Source: JBFWIW01 sp050253535
GTDB taxonomy: Bacteria > Bacillota > Clostridia > Oscillospirales > Oscillospiraceae
DNA: 64,000 nucleotides
Reading direction: 5' to 3'
Assembly: GCA_050253535.1 (NCBI GenBank)
Contig: JBFWIW010000003.1
Location: 1 to 64,000, forward strand
Shown here: positions 1-9,700 of the stretch, piece after piece
Numbering within the stretch: the first letter of the stretch is position 1
Layout: each line of letters opens with the position of its first letter
Program-made: the position numbers and the translations under genes
The notes under the pieces: generated by a model
Seen by the model: the letters and a program-made list of their open reading frames with translations, nothing else
Databases searched by the model: none
Told to the model about the DNA's origin: nothing

Positions 1-1335
1 CTCAACGTGGCATGTTCCCGGGAACATGTCGACCGCCTCGCAACGCGTTGCTTCATAGCCGAGACCTGAAAAAATCTTTATATCCCGCGAGAGTGTCGCG
101 GGGTCACAGGAAACGTATACAACTCTTTTGGGGGTCATTCCTGCGATAATCCGCGGCACGTCAGGGGCCAGCCCCTTTCTCGGCGGGTCGACGACCACAA
201 CGTCAGGCGCAAAGCCCTCGTCACTGAGCTTTCGTGCTATTTCCGACGCGTCCGAGCAAAAAAACTCCGCGTTTGCGATGCCGTTTCTCGCGGCGTTTTC
301 CCTTGCGTCATCTATAGCGGCTTCCACTATCTCCGCGCCGATAACGCGTTTCGCTTCCCGCGCAAGGCACAGCGTTATCGTCCCCGTCCCGCAGTAAAGG
401 TCAAGAACCGTCTCTTCTCCCGTAAGGGCTGCAAACGCCAGAGCCCTGCCGTAGAGTCTCTCCGCCTGCTCCCTGTTTATCTGGTAAAACGAGCGCGGCG
501 AGAGCTTGAATCTCAGCGAACACAGCACGTCTTCTATCGAATCCGTACCCCATATCGTGCGAAACTCGCCCGCCAGCACCGTGTTGCCGCGGGTTTTGTT
601 CACATTAAGTACTATACTCTTTGTCTCAGGACAGCTTTTAAACATTTCTTCAATTAGGATATCCGTGTGCTTCAGCCTGTCTTTCGCTGAGACGACAACG
701 ACCTGAAACTCCCCCGTGGCGAAACCATACCGGCAGAAAATATGGCGTATATCTCCGCTGCCTGTTTTTTCATTATAGGCGGGGACGCTGCAAATATCCA
801 TCCACCGGCACACGGCTAAGGCTGCGCGGTTGGAACAGTCCGCCTGTACGGGGCACTCCTGTGCCGGTACAACATCATGGCTGTGCTCCCTGTAAAATCC
901 TGCGGCGGCACGGCCGTCTTTTTTTGTTGTTATGGAGAATATAACCTTATTCCGGTATTCCCCGCGCCCGCCGGCGCCCCATATTGCCGATGTCCCGTGT
1001 GAAAGCCCGCCGAGACGGATGAGCGCATCGTCCGCCCTCTGCTTTTTCATAGCGAGTTCCTCATGATAGTCCATATGCAGAAGATCACACCCGCCGCACT
1101 TGCCAAAAACCGGGCACGCAGGGCTTACCCGGTGTTCTGAGGGCACCGGCGTCTCCTCCACCTTTGCGTAAGCCACATTTTTGGTGACTTTAAGTATTTT
1201 TATGGCGCATGTTTCGCCCATGATGCCGCCCTTCACGAAGACGACCCTGCCATCTATCCGCGCCACTCCAGAACCGTCCGAGGCGTAACCCTCCACCGTG
1301 ACGGTACACACGTCATTTTTCAAAAGCTCTCTCAC
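1..1335 (-). CDS. rlmD: 23S rRNA (uracil-5-)-methyltransferase, RumA/RlmCD family (C-terminus cut by window edge)
   Basis: SAM-dependent enzyme that makes 5-methyluridine in 23S rRNA. The GTG start at 1335 is preceded by GGAGGG with good spacing. An N-terminal TRAM-like beta-barrel (first ~55 residues) is followed by a CGGCDLLHMDY segment that, with upstream cysteines, forms the 4Fe-4S cluster motif of RumA-type enzymes. Near the end are the motif DPPRKG and the catalytic region YVSCDPATLSRD, where Cys is the nucleophile. The 445 codons present reach almost the usual family length, so only a few C-terminal residues lie outside the window. Firmicute homologues often modify two uridines (RlmCD), and the sequence alone does not say which sites are used here. 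It is transcribed away from secA. Confidence 0.9.
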   Translation of the reverse strand, partial: MRELLKNDVCTVTVEGYASDGSGVARIDGRVVFVKGGIMGETCAIKILKVTKNVAYAKVEETPVPSEHRVSPACPVFGKCGGCDLLHMDYHEELAMKKQRADDALIRLGGLSHGTSAIWGAGGRGEYRNKVIFSITTKKDGRAAAGFYREHSHDVVPAQECPVQADCSNRAALAVCRWMDICSVPAYNEKTGSGDIRHIFCRYGFATGEFQVVVVSAKDRLKHTDILIEEMFKSCPETKSIVLNVNKTRGNTVLAGEFRTIWGTDSIEDVLCSLRFKLSPRSFYQINREQAERLYGRALAFAALTGEETVLDLYCGTGTITLCLAREAKRVIGAEIVEAAIDDARENAARNGIANAEFFCSDASEIARKLSDEGFAPDVVVVDPPRKGLAPDVPRIIAGMTPKRVVYVSCDPATLSRDIKIFSGLGYEATRCEAVDMFPGTCHVE

Positions 1336-1483
1336 AGACGCCCTCCGAAAGTTCACATTTCCGTAACTTTACTCTAACATACAAGTGGTATTATTGCAAA
1401 AACAGTTTTACTATATTTGTTCCATACGCCCAAAAAACGGCCTTCGCGGCTGTCCATTTTCTCTTTTTTTATTTGCTTATATG

Positions 1484-1492
1484 TGGTATAAT
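1484..1492 (+). promoter_or_regulatory. Extended -10 promoter for secA
   Basis: TGGTATAAT is an extended -10 (TGn plus a consensus TATAAT), 73 bases before the secA start. No good -35 is visible at 17 bases upstream, only a T-run, which fits an extended -10 promoter. The leader contains CAGCG/CGCTG arms that could form a small hairpin. Confidence 0.55.
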
Positions 1493-1565
1493 AACCAAAA
1501 ACAAAACTAAGGCGCAGCGGTGTTTTGCAGCGCTGAAATAATAGATACGAGAGGTAAATAGCAAT

Positions 1566-4340
1566 ATGGGATTTCTGACTAAGATTTTTGGCTCGCACAG
1601 TGACCATGAGCTGAAAAAGCTTACTCCCATCGTCAATAAAATATTGGCTCTGGAAGAGTCTTATCGCACCCTGTCCGACGAAGAGCTCCGTGCGAAGACC
1701 CCCGAGTTCAAAGAACGCCTTGCCGAAGGCGAGACGCTTGACGATATTCTGCCGGAGGCTTTCGCTACCGTGCGCGAGGCCGCCGACCGCGTCCTTGGCA
1801 TGAGGCCGTATAAAGTGCAGCTCATCGGCGGCATAGTCCTTCATCAGGGACGTATCGCCGAGATGAAGACCGGCGAAGGCAAGACGCTCGTCGCTACTTT
1901 GCCATCTTACTTAAACGCCCTAACGGGCGGGGGCGTCCATATCGTCACGGTCAACGACTATCTCGCACGGCGTGACAGCGAGTGGATGGGTAAAATTCAC
2001 CGCTTCCTTGGTCTTTCGGTCGGACTCATAGTACACAACCTGTCCAACGAGGAGAGGCGCGCGGCTTATGCCTCCGACATAACATACGGCACGAACAACG
2101 AGCTTGGCTTTGACTATCTTAGGGACAACATGGCCCTTTACAAACAGAATATGGTGCAGCGCGGCCATGTCTACGCAATAGTGGACGAGGTCGACTCGAT
2201 CCTTATAGACGAGGCGAGAACGCCGCTCATCATTTCCGGCCACGGAGACGAGTCCACCGATCTCTACAAAAAGGCGGATGAATTTGTCCGCCGCCTTAAA
2301 AAAGTCGTCTTCGCCAATGTTGACGAAAAAGAGCAAGAGGACGAGAATCTCGATGCGGATTATGTCGTAGATGAAAAGTCGCGTTCCGCGACTCTTACGG
2401 CGCGCGGTATTTCCAAGGCGGAGGACGCCTTCGGCATTGAAAATCTCTCCGACCTCGAGAACTCCACGCTCTCGCACCACATCAACCAGGCGCTTAAAGC
2501 ACACGGAATCATGCACCGTGACGTGGACTACGTCGTCAAAGACGGCGAGGTCATAATCGTCGATGAGTTCACCGGCCGTCTCATGTTTGGCCGACGCTAT
2601 TCCGAGGGGCTGCACCAGGCTATCGAGGCAAAAGAAAACGTTGTCGTCGAGCACGAAAACAAAACGCTCGCCACCATCACATTCCAGAACTTTTTCCGTC
2701 TCTACGACAAGCTCTCCGGTATGACCGGTACGGCCCTAACCGAGGAGGAGGAGTTCGGCGCCATATACGCGCTCGACATCATCGAGATCCCGACAAACCG
2801 GCCTTTAGCGAGAATCGACAACCCCGACGCCGTGTACAAAAACGAAAACGGCAAGAACAACGCGATAATAAAGCAGATAGAGACTTGTCATGAAAAGGGC
2901 CAGCCCGTCCTCGTCGGTACAATCTCCATTGAGAAGAGCGAACACCTTGCCTCCCTGCTCAAAAAGCGCGGTATTCCCCATAATGTATTGAACGCCAAGC
3001 AGCATGAGAAGGAAGCCGAGATCGTCGCGCAGGCAGGCAAGCTCGGAGCCGTGACAATCTCGACAAACATGGCGGGCCGAGGCACTGATATCATGCTCGG
3101 CGGCAATGCCGAATATCTGGCCAAGAACGACCTCAAAAAAGCGGGTATACCGGAAGAAATTATAAGCGAAGCCACCGGCTTCGCCGATACGACAGACGAA
3201 GAAATACTTGCGGCGCGCAAAATGTTTGCGGAAAAACTCGCCGAACACAAAGCGGTCGCGTCTCTGGAGGCCGAAAAAGTCAAAGAGGCCGGCGGCCTGT
3301 TCATCCTTGGCACGGAGCGCCACGAGTCCAGGCGTATAGACAACCAGCTCCGAGGCCGCGCCGGCCGTCAGGGAGACCCCGGCGAGACGCGTTTTATGAT
3401 AGCCATGACCGACGATATTATGCGTCTTTTCGGTTCCGAGCGCATTATGGGCATGCTGGATACCCTCGGCCTCGACGATGATACTCCCATTGACCAGAAA
3501 ATGCTTTCAAATGCCATAGAAAACGCTCAGAAAAAAGTAGAGAGCCGCAACTTTGAATCCAGAAAGAATGTCCTTGATTATGACGACGTCATGAATAAGC
3601 AGCGCGAGCTTGTTTACGAGCAGCGCCGCCGCGTTCTCGACGGCGAGGATATCAGCGAGCGTATACAGGGCATGATTGAAGATATCATCACCGCTGCCGT
3701 CGAGAACGGCTTTGGCCATGACAAGACCATAGACATGCCGAGGTTTGAAGAGATAGTAGCTCCCTTCGAAAAAATGTTTCTGCACCGAGGAGCCCTCGGC
3801 ATTACCGAGGCCGATCTGTCCTCTCTCACGGCTGAGGCGCTCACCGAAAAGCTCTATGAAAAGGCTGTGGCCTTTTATGCTGCTAAGGAAAAATCGCTGG
3901 GCTTTTTGCCCGACGGCACGACCCCACTCATGCGGGAGCTTGAGCGCGTCGTTATGCTCCGCGTCGTGGACGAATACTGGATGGACAACATTGACGCCAT
4001 GCAGGAACTGCGGCAGGGCGTGAGTCTCCGGGCCTACGGGCAGATTAACCCCGTGGACGAGTATAAGCGCGAGGGCTACGAAATGTTCGAGGCGATGATT
4101 AACGGAATGAAAGAGGAGGTCGTACGGCGCATGTTCACCGTGCGAGTCAAGACAAACGCAGCGCTCGACCGTAAAAGTGTCTCCAAGTCGTCGACAAACG
4201 TCGGCGGAAACGGTGAGAAGAAGCAGCCGGTAAAAGCCGCCAAAAAGCCGGGGCGCAACGACCCATGCCCCTGCGGCAAGATGAAGGCGGACGGTTCGCG
4301 GCGCCTTAAGTATAAGGAATGCTGCGGAAGAAACGATTAA
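1566..4340 (+). CDS. secA: Preprotein translocase ATPase SecA
   Basis: Motor ATPase of the Sec pathway; it binds SecYEG at the membrane and pushes unfolded secretory proteins through. The 924-residue length is normal. Walker A GEGKT lies at about residues 103-107, the DEVDSILIDEARTPLIISG segment (Walker B/DEAD-like) follows, and the helicase-like second nucleotide domain contains TNMAGRGTDI. The C-terminus has the zinc-binding tail RNDPCPCG...CC, which binds SecB in proteobacteria and lipids or ribosomes elsewhere. The ATG is preceded by AGAGGT. The gene is followed after 6 bases by pgeF and probably shares a transcript with it. Confidence 0.98.
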   Translation: MGFLTKIFGSHSDHELKKLTPIVNKILALEESYRTLSDEELRAKTPEFKERLAEGETLDDILPEAFATVREAADRVLGMRPYKVQLIGGIVLHQGRIAEMKTGEGKTLVATLPSYLNALTGGGVHIVTVNDYLARRDSEWMGKIHRFLGLSVGLIVHNLSNEERRAAYASDITYGTNNELGFDYLRDNMALYKQNMVQRGHVYAIVDEVDSILIDEARTPLIISGHGDESTDLYKKADEFVRRLKKVVFANVDEKEQEDENLDADYVVDEKSRSATLTARGISKAEDAFGIENLSDLENSTLSHHINQALKAHGIMHRDVDYVVKDGEVIIVDEFTGRLMFGRRYSEGLHQAIEAKENVVVEHENKTLATITFQNFFRLYDKLSGMTGTALTEEEEFGAIYALDIIEIPTNRPLARIDNPDAVYKNENGKNNAIIKQIETCHEKGQPVLVGTISIEKSEHLASLLKKRGIPHNVLNAKQHEKEAEIVAQAGKLGAVTISTNMAGRGTDIMLGGNAEYLAKNDLKKAGIPEEIISEATGFADTTDEEILAARKMFAEKLAEHKAVASLEAEKVKEAGGLFILGTERHESRRIDNQLRGRAGRQGDPGETRFMIAMTDDIMRLFGSERIMGMLDTLGLDDDTPIDQKMLSNAIENAQKKVESRNFESRKNVLDYDDVMNKQRELVYEQRRRVLDGEDISERIQGMIEDIITAAVENGFGHDKTIDMPRFEEIVAPFEKMFLHRGALGITEADLSSLTAEALTEKLYEKAVAFYAAKEKSLGFLPDGTTPLMRELERVVMLRVVDEYWMDNIDAMQELRQGVSLRAYGQINPVDEYKREGYEMFEAMINGMKEEVVRRMFTVRVKTNAALDRKSVSKSSTNVGGNGEKKQPVKAAKKPGRNDPCPCGKMKADGSRRLKYKECCGRND

Positions 4341-4346
4341 CGGCCG

Positions 4347-5144
4347 ATGGATCTCATTCAAAAAACGCTTAACGGTCTGCCTGTCATGACCGCCCCGAAC
4401 ATCTCCGCTGTTCACGCCTTTACGACAAGATACGGCGGCGTATCCGAGGGGATATACAGCTCCCTTAACCTTGGGGAGAACCGTGGAGACAAAAAAGACG
4501 ACGTTTGTAAAAACTATAACATCCTTACGCGGGCACTGTCACTGCCGGCCGGTGGCCTCGCCTATTCCCGCCAGGTGCATGGGACGTATGTGCGGAAGGT
4601 AGCGGTATTTGATAAGAGGCTTCCGTATGAAAAAGTCCCCTGCGACTCGGACGGACTTGTGACGGACGAAAGAAATCTCCCGCTCATAATTTTCACAGCC
4701 GACTGCATCCCCATCCTGCTGTTTGACCCGGTACGCGGGGCAATCGGCGCTGTCCACGCCGGCTGGCGCGGGACGGTCGCAGATATTGCGGGGGAAGCGG
4801 TGCGCGTCATGGCCCGGGAGTATTCCTGCAACCCTGAGGATATACAGGCAGCCATTGGCCCCGGCATCGGAAAATGCTGCTTTGAGACAGGACCGGAAGT
4901 CGCTGAGGCCGTGCTTGAAATAGACGGCATAGACGGCGGAACATTTATCGAGCCGCGCGGGGAAAAATTCATGGTCGACCTCAAGGAGATAAACCATGCG
5001 CTTCTGGTCCGCTCGGGGCTTTTGGATAAAAACATAGCCGTTTCCTCAGAATGTACCATGTGCTTTCATGAAAAATACTGGTCGCACCGGCATACCCTCG
5101 GCATCAGGGGGAGTCAGGGTGCCGTTATCATGCTGAAAGGATAA
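4347..5144 (+). CDS. pgeF: Peptidoglycan editing factor PgeF / purine nucleoside phosphorylase (YfiH, DUF152 family)
   Basis: Member of the YfiH/laccase-domain family, known to act on purine nucleosides (phosphorylase/adenosine deaminase activity) and, in E. coli, to prevent misincorporation into peptidoglycan precursors. Family marks are seen in order: FTTRYGGVS near residue 30, SRQVHG near 75, TADCIPILLFD near 115, and the metal-binding HAGWRG near 135. The 265-residue length is typical. The start lies 6 bases after secA with only a weak ribosome binding site, suggesting translational coupling. Signals that would separate the nucleoside role from the peptidoglycan role are not visible. Confidence 0.88.
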   Translation: MDLIQKTLNGLPVMTAPNISAVHAFTTRYGGVSEGIYSSLNLGENRGDKKDDVCKNYNILTRALSLPAGGLAYSRQVHGTYVRKVAVFDKRLPYEKVPCDSDGLVTDERNLPLIIFTADCIPILLFDPVRGAIGAVHAGWRGTVADIAGEAVRVMAREYSCNPEDIQAAIGPGIGKCCFETGPEVAEAVLEIDGIDGGTFIEPRGEKFMVDLKEINHALLVRSGLLDKNIAVSSECTMCFHEKYWSHRHTLGIRGSQGAVIMLKG

Positions 5145-5148
5145 ACCA

Positions 5149-6750
5149 ATGTCAGGCAGGCTTTTGCGTTACATCTCACTCATACTGTGCCTGGCTCTTT
5201 TCTCCGGCTGCCTCTCCGGTTGCTCTGGTTTAGACGGGCACGCCGGGACGGACACCAGCACGTCATCCGGCCAAACGCCAAACGGCACGCAAAGTGGTGA
5301 ACAGCCGGTCTCGGCTTCCGAGGGGGACAAGCTGTTTACACTGAATTACGACGAAAACGCGGGGTTTAACCCCTACTCATGCGAAAACGGCGATAACATC
5401 ACCGTCTCGGGACTTATGTATGAGGGGCTTTTTAAACTCTCTCCGAATTTCGAAGCTGAAAACGTCCTCTGTGCAGATTCCGAAACGACCGATGGAATAA
5501 ATTACACCTTCAAGCTAAAATCCGATATATACTTCCAAGACGGCTCAATTCTGGCAGCGGAAGACGTGGCGTATTCGCTGAATCTTGCAAAATCCAGCGC
5601 AAATTATGCAAAGCGGCTCCAAAATCTTCTGTCCGTCACGGCGACGGACAATTATACGCTCACAGTGACGCTTAAAACAAAAAATTATTTATTGCCCGCA
5701 CTTCTGGACGTGCCCATAGTAAAAAACAGCACAGGAAAGGATGATATTCCCGTTGGCACCGGGCCGTATACCTTTGTCAACGGAAAACTCCAGGCCTTCC
5801 GGCAATACCGTGACTACTCGTTTTTGCCCTCGGACACCGTCTATCTCGCCTCTTGCTCTGCTTCGGAGCTCTCGGAGGCGTTCTCGGCCGGCCTGATAGA
5901 CCTAATACACGCGGACCCTTGCTCTTCATCCTATCCTGACATCCCTGTAGATTATGAAGTGCGCTATTATGACACGACAATACTTCAATATATAGGCTTC
6001 AATATGCAAAACGCCGTTCTCGCCGATTCCGAAATACGAAGGGCGATAAGCCACGCCGTGGACAGGCCATATATCGCGGATACCCTGATGTCCGGCCATG
6101 CAAAGGCGGCGCCTTTGGTTTTGAGCTCCGCCCTCCCTTATTACGATACGGCATGGGAGAGCGGAACGGAATATTCCATGCAGACCCTCTCCGCCATCCT
6201 CGCGGGGCGTGGCGTGGCGGATGATAACGGGGACAGCTACCTTGAATACCCAATTGACGGAGTTTACACTGATTTCTCGATAAACTTTATAGTGAACGAG
6301 GAAAACGAGAACAAGGTTGAAGCCGCGCAGACGATAACCGACGTTCTCAAAAATATCGGTATAAACATAACGCTTACTGTTCTGCCATGGGACGACTATA
6401 TAGCAGCAATAGACCAGGGCGAGTACGACATGTATTACGCGGAGGTGCGCCTGTCCGCAGACTTTGATCTTACGGATATACTGTCTTACGGCGCTTCTCT
6501 CGCTTTCGGCATCACGGAGGATTCCGACGGCGCCGTCTACGTCGCGGACTTCCTTGGCGCTTCTACCGAAACGGCGGAAACGAGGATGGCAAAAGCCCTG
6601 TGCAATTATGTTTATAACACTGCGCCTATAATTCCGGTCATCTATAAAGAGTATGCCGCCATAACGCACAGAAACATCATATCCGACATGGAACTCTCGC
6701 AGACAAGCGTATTTTATAATTTTACAGAATGGAAAATGAATCAGGGATAA
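5149..6750 (+). CDS. ABC transporter substrate-binding lipoprotein, family 5 (peptide/nickel type)
   Basis: Secreted, lipid-anchored solute-binding protein of the OppA/DppA class. The N-terminus has a hydrophobic signal and lipobox candidates LFSGC and CLSGC, followed by a low-complexity Thr/Ser/Gly linker. The body starts at FTLNYDENAGFNPYS and carries the SBP family 5 signature region around GLMYEGLFKL and the DGSILAAEDVAYS motif. The 533-residue length is normal. AAAGGA precedes the ATG. No permease or ATPase genes adjoin it; it sits between pgeF and purL, so its transporter partners must be encoded elsewhere or it acts as a sensor. Substrate unknown. Confidence 0.88.
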   Translation: MSGRLLRYISLILCLALFSGCLSGCSGLDGHAGTDTSTSSGQTPNGTQSGEQPVSASEGDKLFTLNYDENAGFNPYSCENGDNITVSGLMYEGLFKLSPNFEAENVLCADSETTDGINYTFKLKSDIYFQDGSILAAEDVAYSLNLAKSSANYAKRLQNLLSVTATDNYTLTVTLKTKNYLLPALLDVPIVKNSTGKDDIPVGTGPYTFVNGKLQAFRQYRDYSFLPSDTVYLASCSASELSEAFSAGLIDLIHADPCSSSYPDIPVDYEVRYYDTTILQYIGFNMQNAVLADSEIRRAISHAVDRPYIADTLMSGHAKAAPLVLSSALPYYDTAWESGTEYSMQTLSAILAGRGVADDNGDSYLEYPIDGVYTDFSINFIVNEENENKVEAAQTITDVLKNIGINITLTVLPWDDYIAAIDQGEYDMYYAEVRLSADFDLTDILSYGASLAFGITEDSDGAVYVADFLGASTETAETRMAKALCNYVYNTAPIIPVIYKEYAAITHRNIISDMELSQTSVFYNFTEWKMNQG

Positions 6751-6763
6751 GGGGAAAATCCGC

Positions 6764-9700
6764 ATGCAGAAAGTTTATAGGTGTTTTACCGAAAAAAAAT
6801 CCGGTTTTGATGTCGAGGCCGGGGGGCTCCTTCGCGAACTTACACAGGACCTTGGCATAGTATCGCTAACCGGCCTTCGTATTCTGAACAGGTACGACAG
6901 TGAGGGCCTTTCGGCAGAGGTCTATGAAAAAGCGCGTGGCGCGGTATTTTCAGAGCCGCAAACCGACACCGTATATGACGAGGCCTTGCCCGTTTTTGAT
7001 GGGGAGCACCGCGTACTGGCCGTTGAGGCTCTCCCCGGCCAATATGATCAGCGCGCCGATTCCTGCGCCCAGTGTATTCAGATTATGACCTGTCTCGACC
7101 GGCCGGCTGTCCGCACCGCTAAGGTTTACGTGCTTTTCGGCGATATCTCCGACCTGGAAATGGAGAAAATAAAAGCATACCTCATTAACCCCGTAGAATC
7201 CCGCGAGGCGGGAATGAAAAAACCCGAGACTCTCGTGCAGACCAATCCCGAGCCCGCTCCCGTGAATACCCTGGACGGTTTTACAAAGATGGCGCGTGAA
7301 AAGCTTTCCGAAATGATCTCAGAGTATGGCCTTGCCATGGATACGGATGACCTCGCCTTCATGCAGGACTATTTTAGGGACGAGGAAAACCGCGACCCGA
7401 CAGTGACGGAGCTTCGGCTCGTGGATACCTATTGGTCGGATCACTGCCGTCACACCACATTCGGCACGCATATAGACGATGTGAAAATTTGCGACGAGGC
7501 CGTAAAAGCCGCGTTTGGACGATATCTCGATGCCCGTCGGGAGGTATACGGTGAGAAGGCCGAGAGCCGCCCTAAAACACTGATGGACATGGCAACCATC
7601 GGCGCCAAGGTTTTGCGCAGGCGCGGACTTCTTAAAAACCTCGACGTGTCTGAGGAGATAAACGCCTGTTCCATTAAGATACCCGTCGACATAGACGGGA
7701 AGACCGAAGAGTGGCTTCTCATGTTTAAGAACGAGACACACAATCACCCGACGGAGATAGAGCCCTTCGGCGGCGCGGCCACCTGTATAGGCGGCGCCAT
7801 CCGCGATCCTCTCTCCGGCAGGTCTTATGTATATCAGGCCATGCGCGTTACCGGCGCCGCCGACCCAACGGCGCCACTATCCGATACCCTTCCCGGCAAG
7901 CTCCCGCAGAGGAAGCTCACCGTCACGGCGGCTCAGGGATATTCCTCCTACGGCAACCAGATAGGGCTTGCCACCGGCCTCGTCCACGAAGTCTACCACC
8001 CCGGTTATGTAGCAAAGCGCATGGAGATAGGCGCCGTTGTCGGCGCTGCCCCAGCGTGTAATGTCGTGCGTGAGGTACCGGCTCCCGGCGATATCGTGAT
8101 ACTCCTCGGCGGAAGAACAGGCAGAGACGGCATCGGCGGCGCGACCGGTTCTTCCAAGACGCACAACATGGCGTCCCTCACGACCATGGCATCCGAAGTG
8201 CAGAAGGGTAACGCCCCGGAGGAGAGGAAAATTCAGCGTCTTTTCCGCGATTCATCCGTAACCCGCATGATAAAACGCTGCAATGACTTCGGCGCAGGCG
8301 GCGTTTCAGTCGCCATCGGCGAACTCGCCGACGGGCTGCGTATCGATCTCTCGATGGTCAGGAAAAAGTATGAGGGCCTCAACGCTACCGAAATAGCCAT
8401 TTCCGAGTCGCAGGAGCGTATGGCGGTTGTGGTCGCGCCCGAAAATGTGGAGGCCTTTATAGGTAAGGCCACGGCGGAAAACCTTGAGGCATACGCCGTT
8501 GCCGAGGTGACGGAGTCCCCCCGCATGGTCATGCGTTTCGAGGGCGGGACTGTCGCCGATCTTTCGCGCGACTTTCTCTCCAGTAACGGAGCGGACAAGC
8601 ATACAGCAATCTCAGTCCCCTCTCTTCCCAAATATAAATATGTTTTTCCCGGCAGAACCGCCGGCGAAAAGCTCCGGAATATGGTATCTGATCTGCGCTT
8701 TTGCTCGCAGCGCGGGCTTATCGAGCGTTTTGACTCATCAATAGGCGCGGGCAGCGTTCTCTCCCCGTTCGGCGGAAAAACGCAGACGACCCCCGCGCAG
8801 TCCATGGCGGCGCTTCTTCCGGTACTTGGCGGCGAGACCTCGACCTGCTCGGTCATGGCCTTCGGCTTCGATCCATACCTCTCGTCCGCAAACCCCTATG
8901 AGGGTGCGAAGGCCGCCGTCGTTACCTCCGCTGCTAAACTTGTTGCCTCCGGCTGCGATCCTGACAGAGTTTACCTCACTTTTCAGGAATACTTCGAGCG
9001 GCTGAAAACAGATCCGGAGAGATGGGGAAAGCCCGCCGCCGCGCTTCTCGGCGCATTGGATGCGCAGCTCTCTCTTGAACTTGCCGCCATAGGCGGGAAG
9101 GACAGTATGTCCGGTTCCTTCATGGATCTGGACGTGCCGCCCACGCTGGTCTCGTTCGCAATCGCCCCCGCCGATGCAGGTGACGTCATATCCCCTGAAT
9201 TCAAGAAGGCCGGCTCCTCTGTCTGCCTGTTTACGCCCGGCGGGACTCTTTCCGAAACAAAAGACATGTGGCGCGGCTTCAGAAAGCTTGCGGAAGACGG
9301 CAAAATACTCTCCGCGTGGGCCATCACCGACGGGGCGGCCTGTGAGGGCATATTCAAGATGTGCCTCGGGAACACACTCGGCTTCACACTGGAGGGGAAT
9401 CCGGAAATCCTCTTCGAGCAAATGCCCGGAGCCATAATAGCCGAGACCGGCTCCCCCTGTGAGGGCGCTTATGTAATAGGCCATGTTACAGATAATGCCG
9501 AAATCGTCCTTGGAAATGAGACGGTAAAACTTTCTGAGCTCATCCCCCCCTGGGAAAAAAAGCTTGAGCGAGTGTTTCCGACGCGGGCAGGTGACTCTGC
9601 CTCGGTGTCCGCCATCTCAAGCGACAAACTCTGCTCCATAGTGGCCGGAGAAAAATTCGCCTCACCGCGGGCCATAATAACCGCTTTCCCCGGCACCAAC

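Noticed and set aside
128..706. Plus-strand frames opposite the rRNA methyltransferase
   Set aside because: The minus strand encodes conserved RumA motifs (DPPRKG, YVSCDPATLSRD) through the same bases; the plus frames have no motifs or ribosome binding sites.
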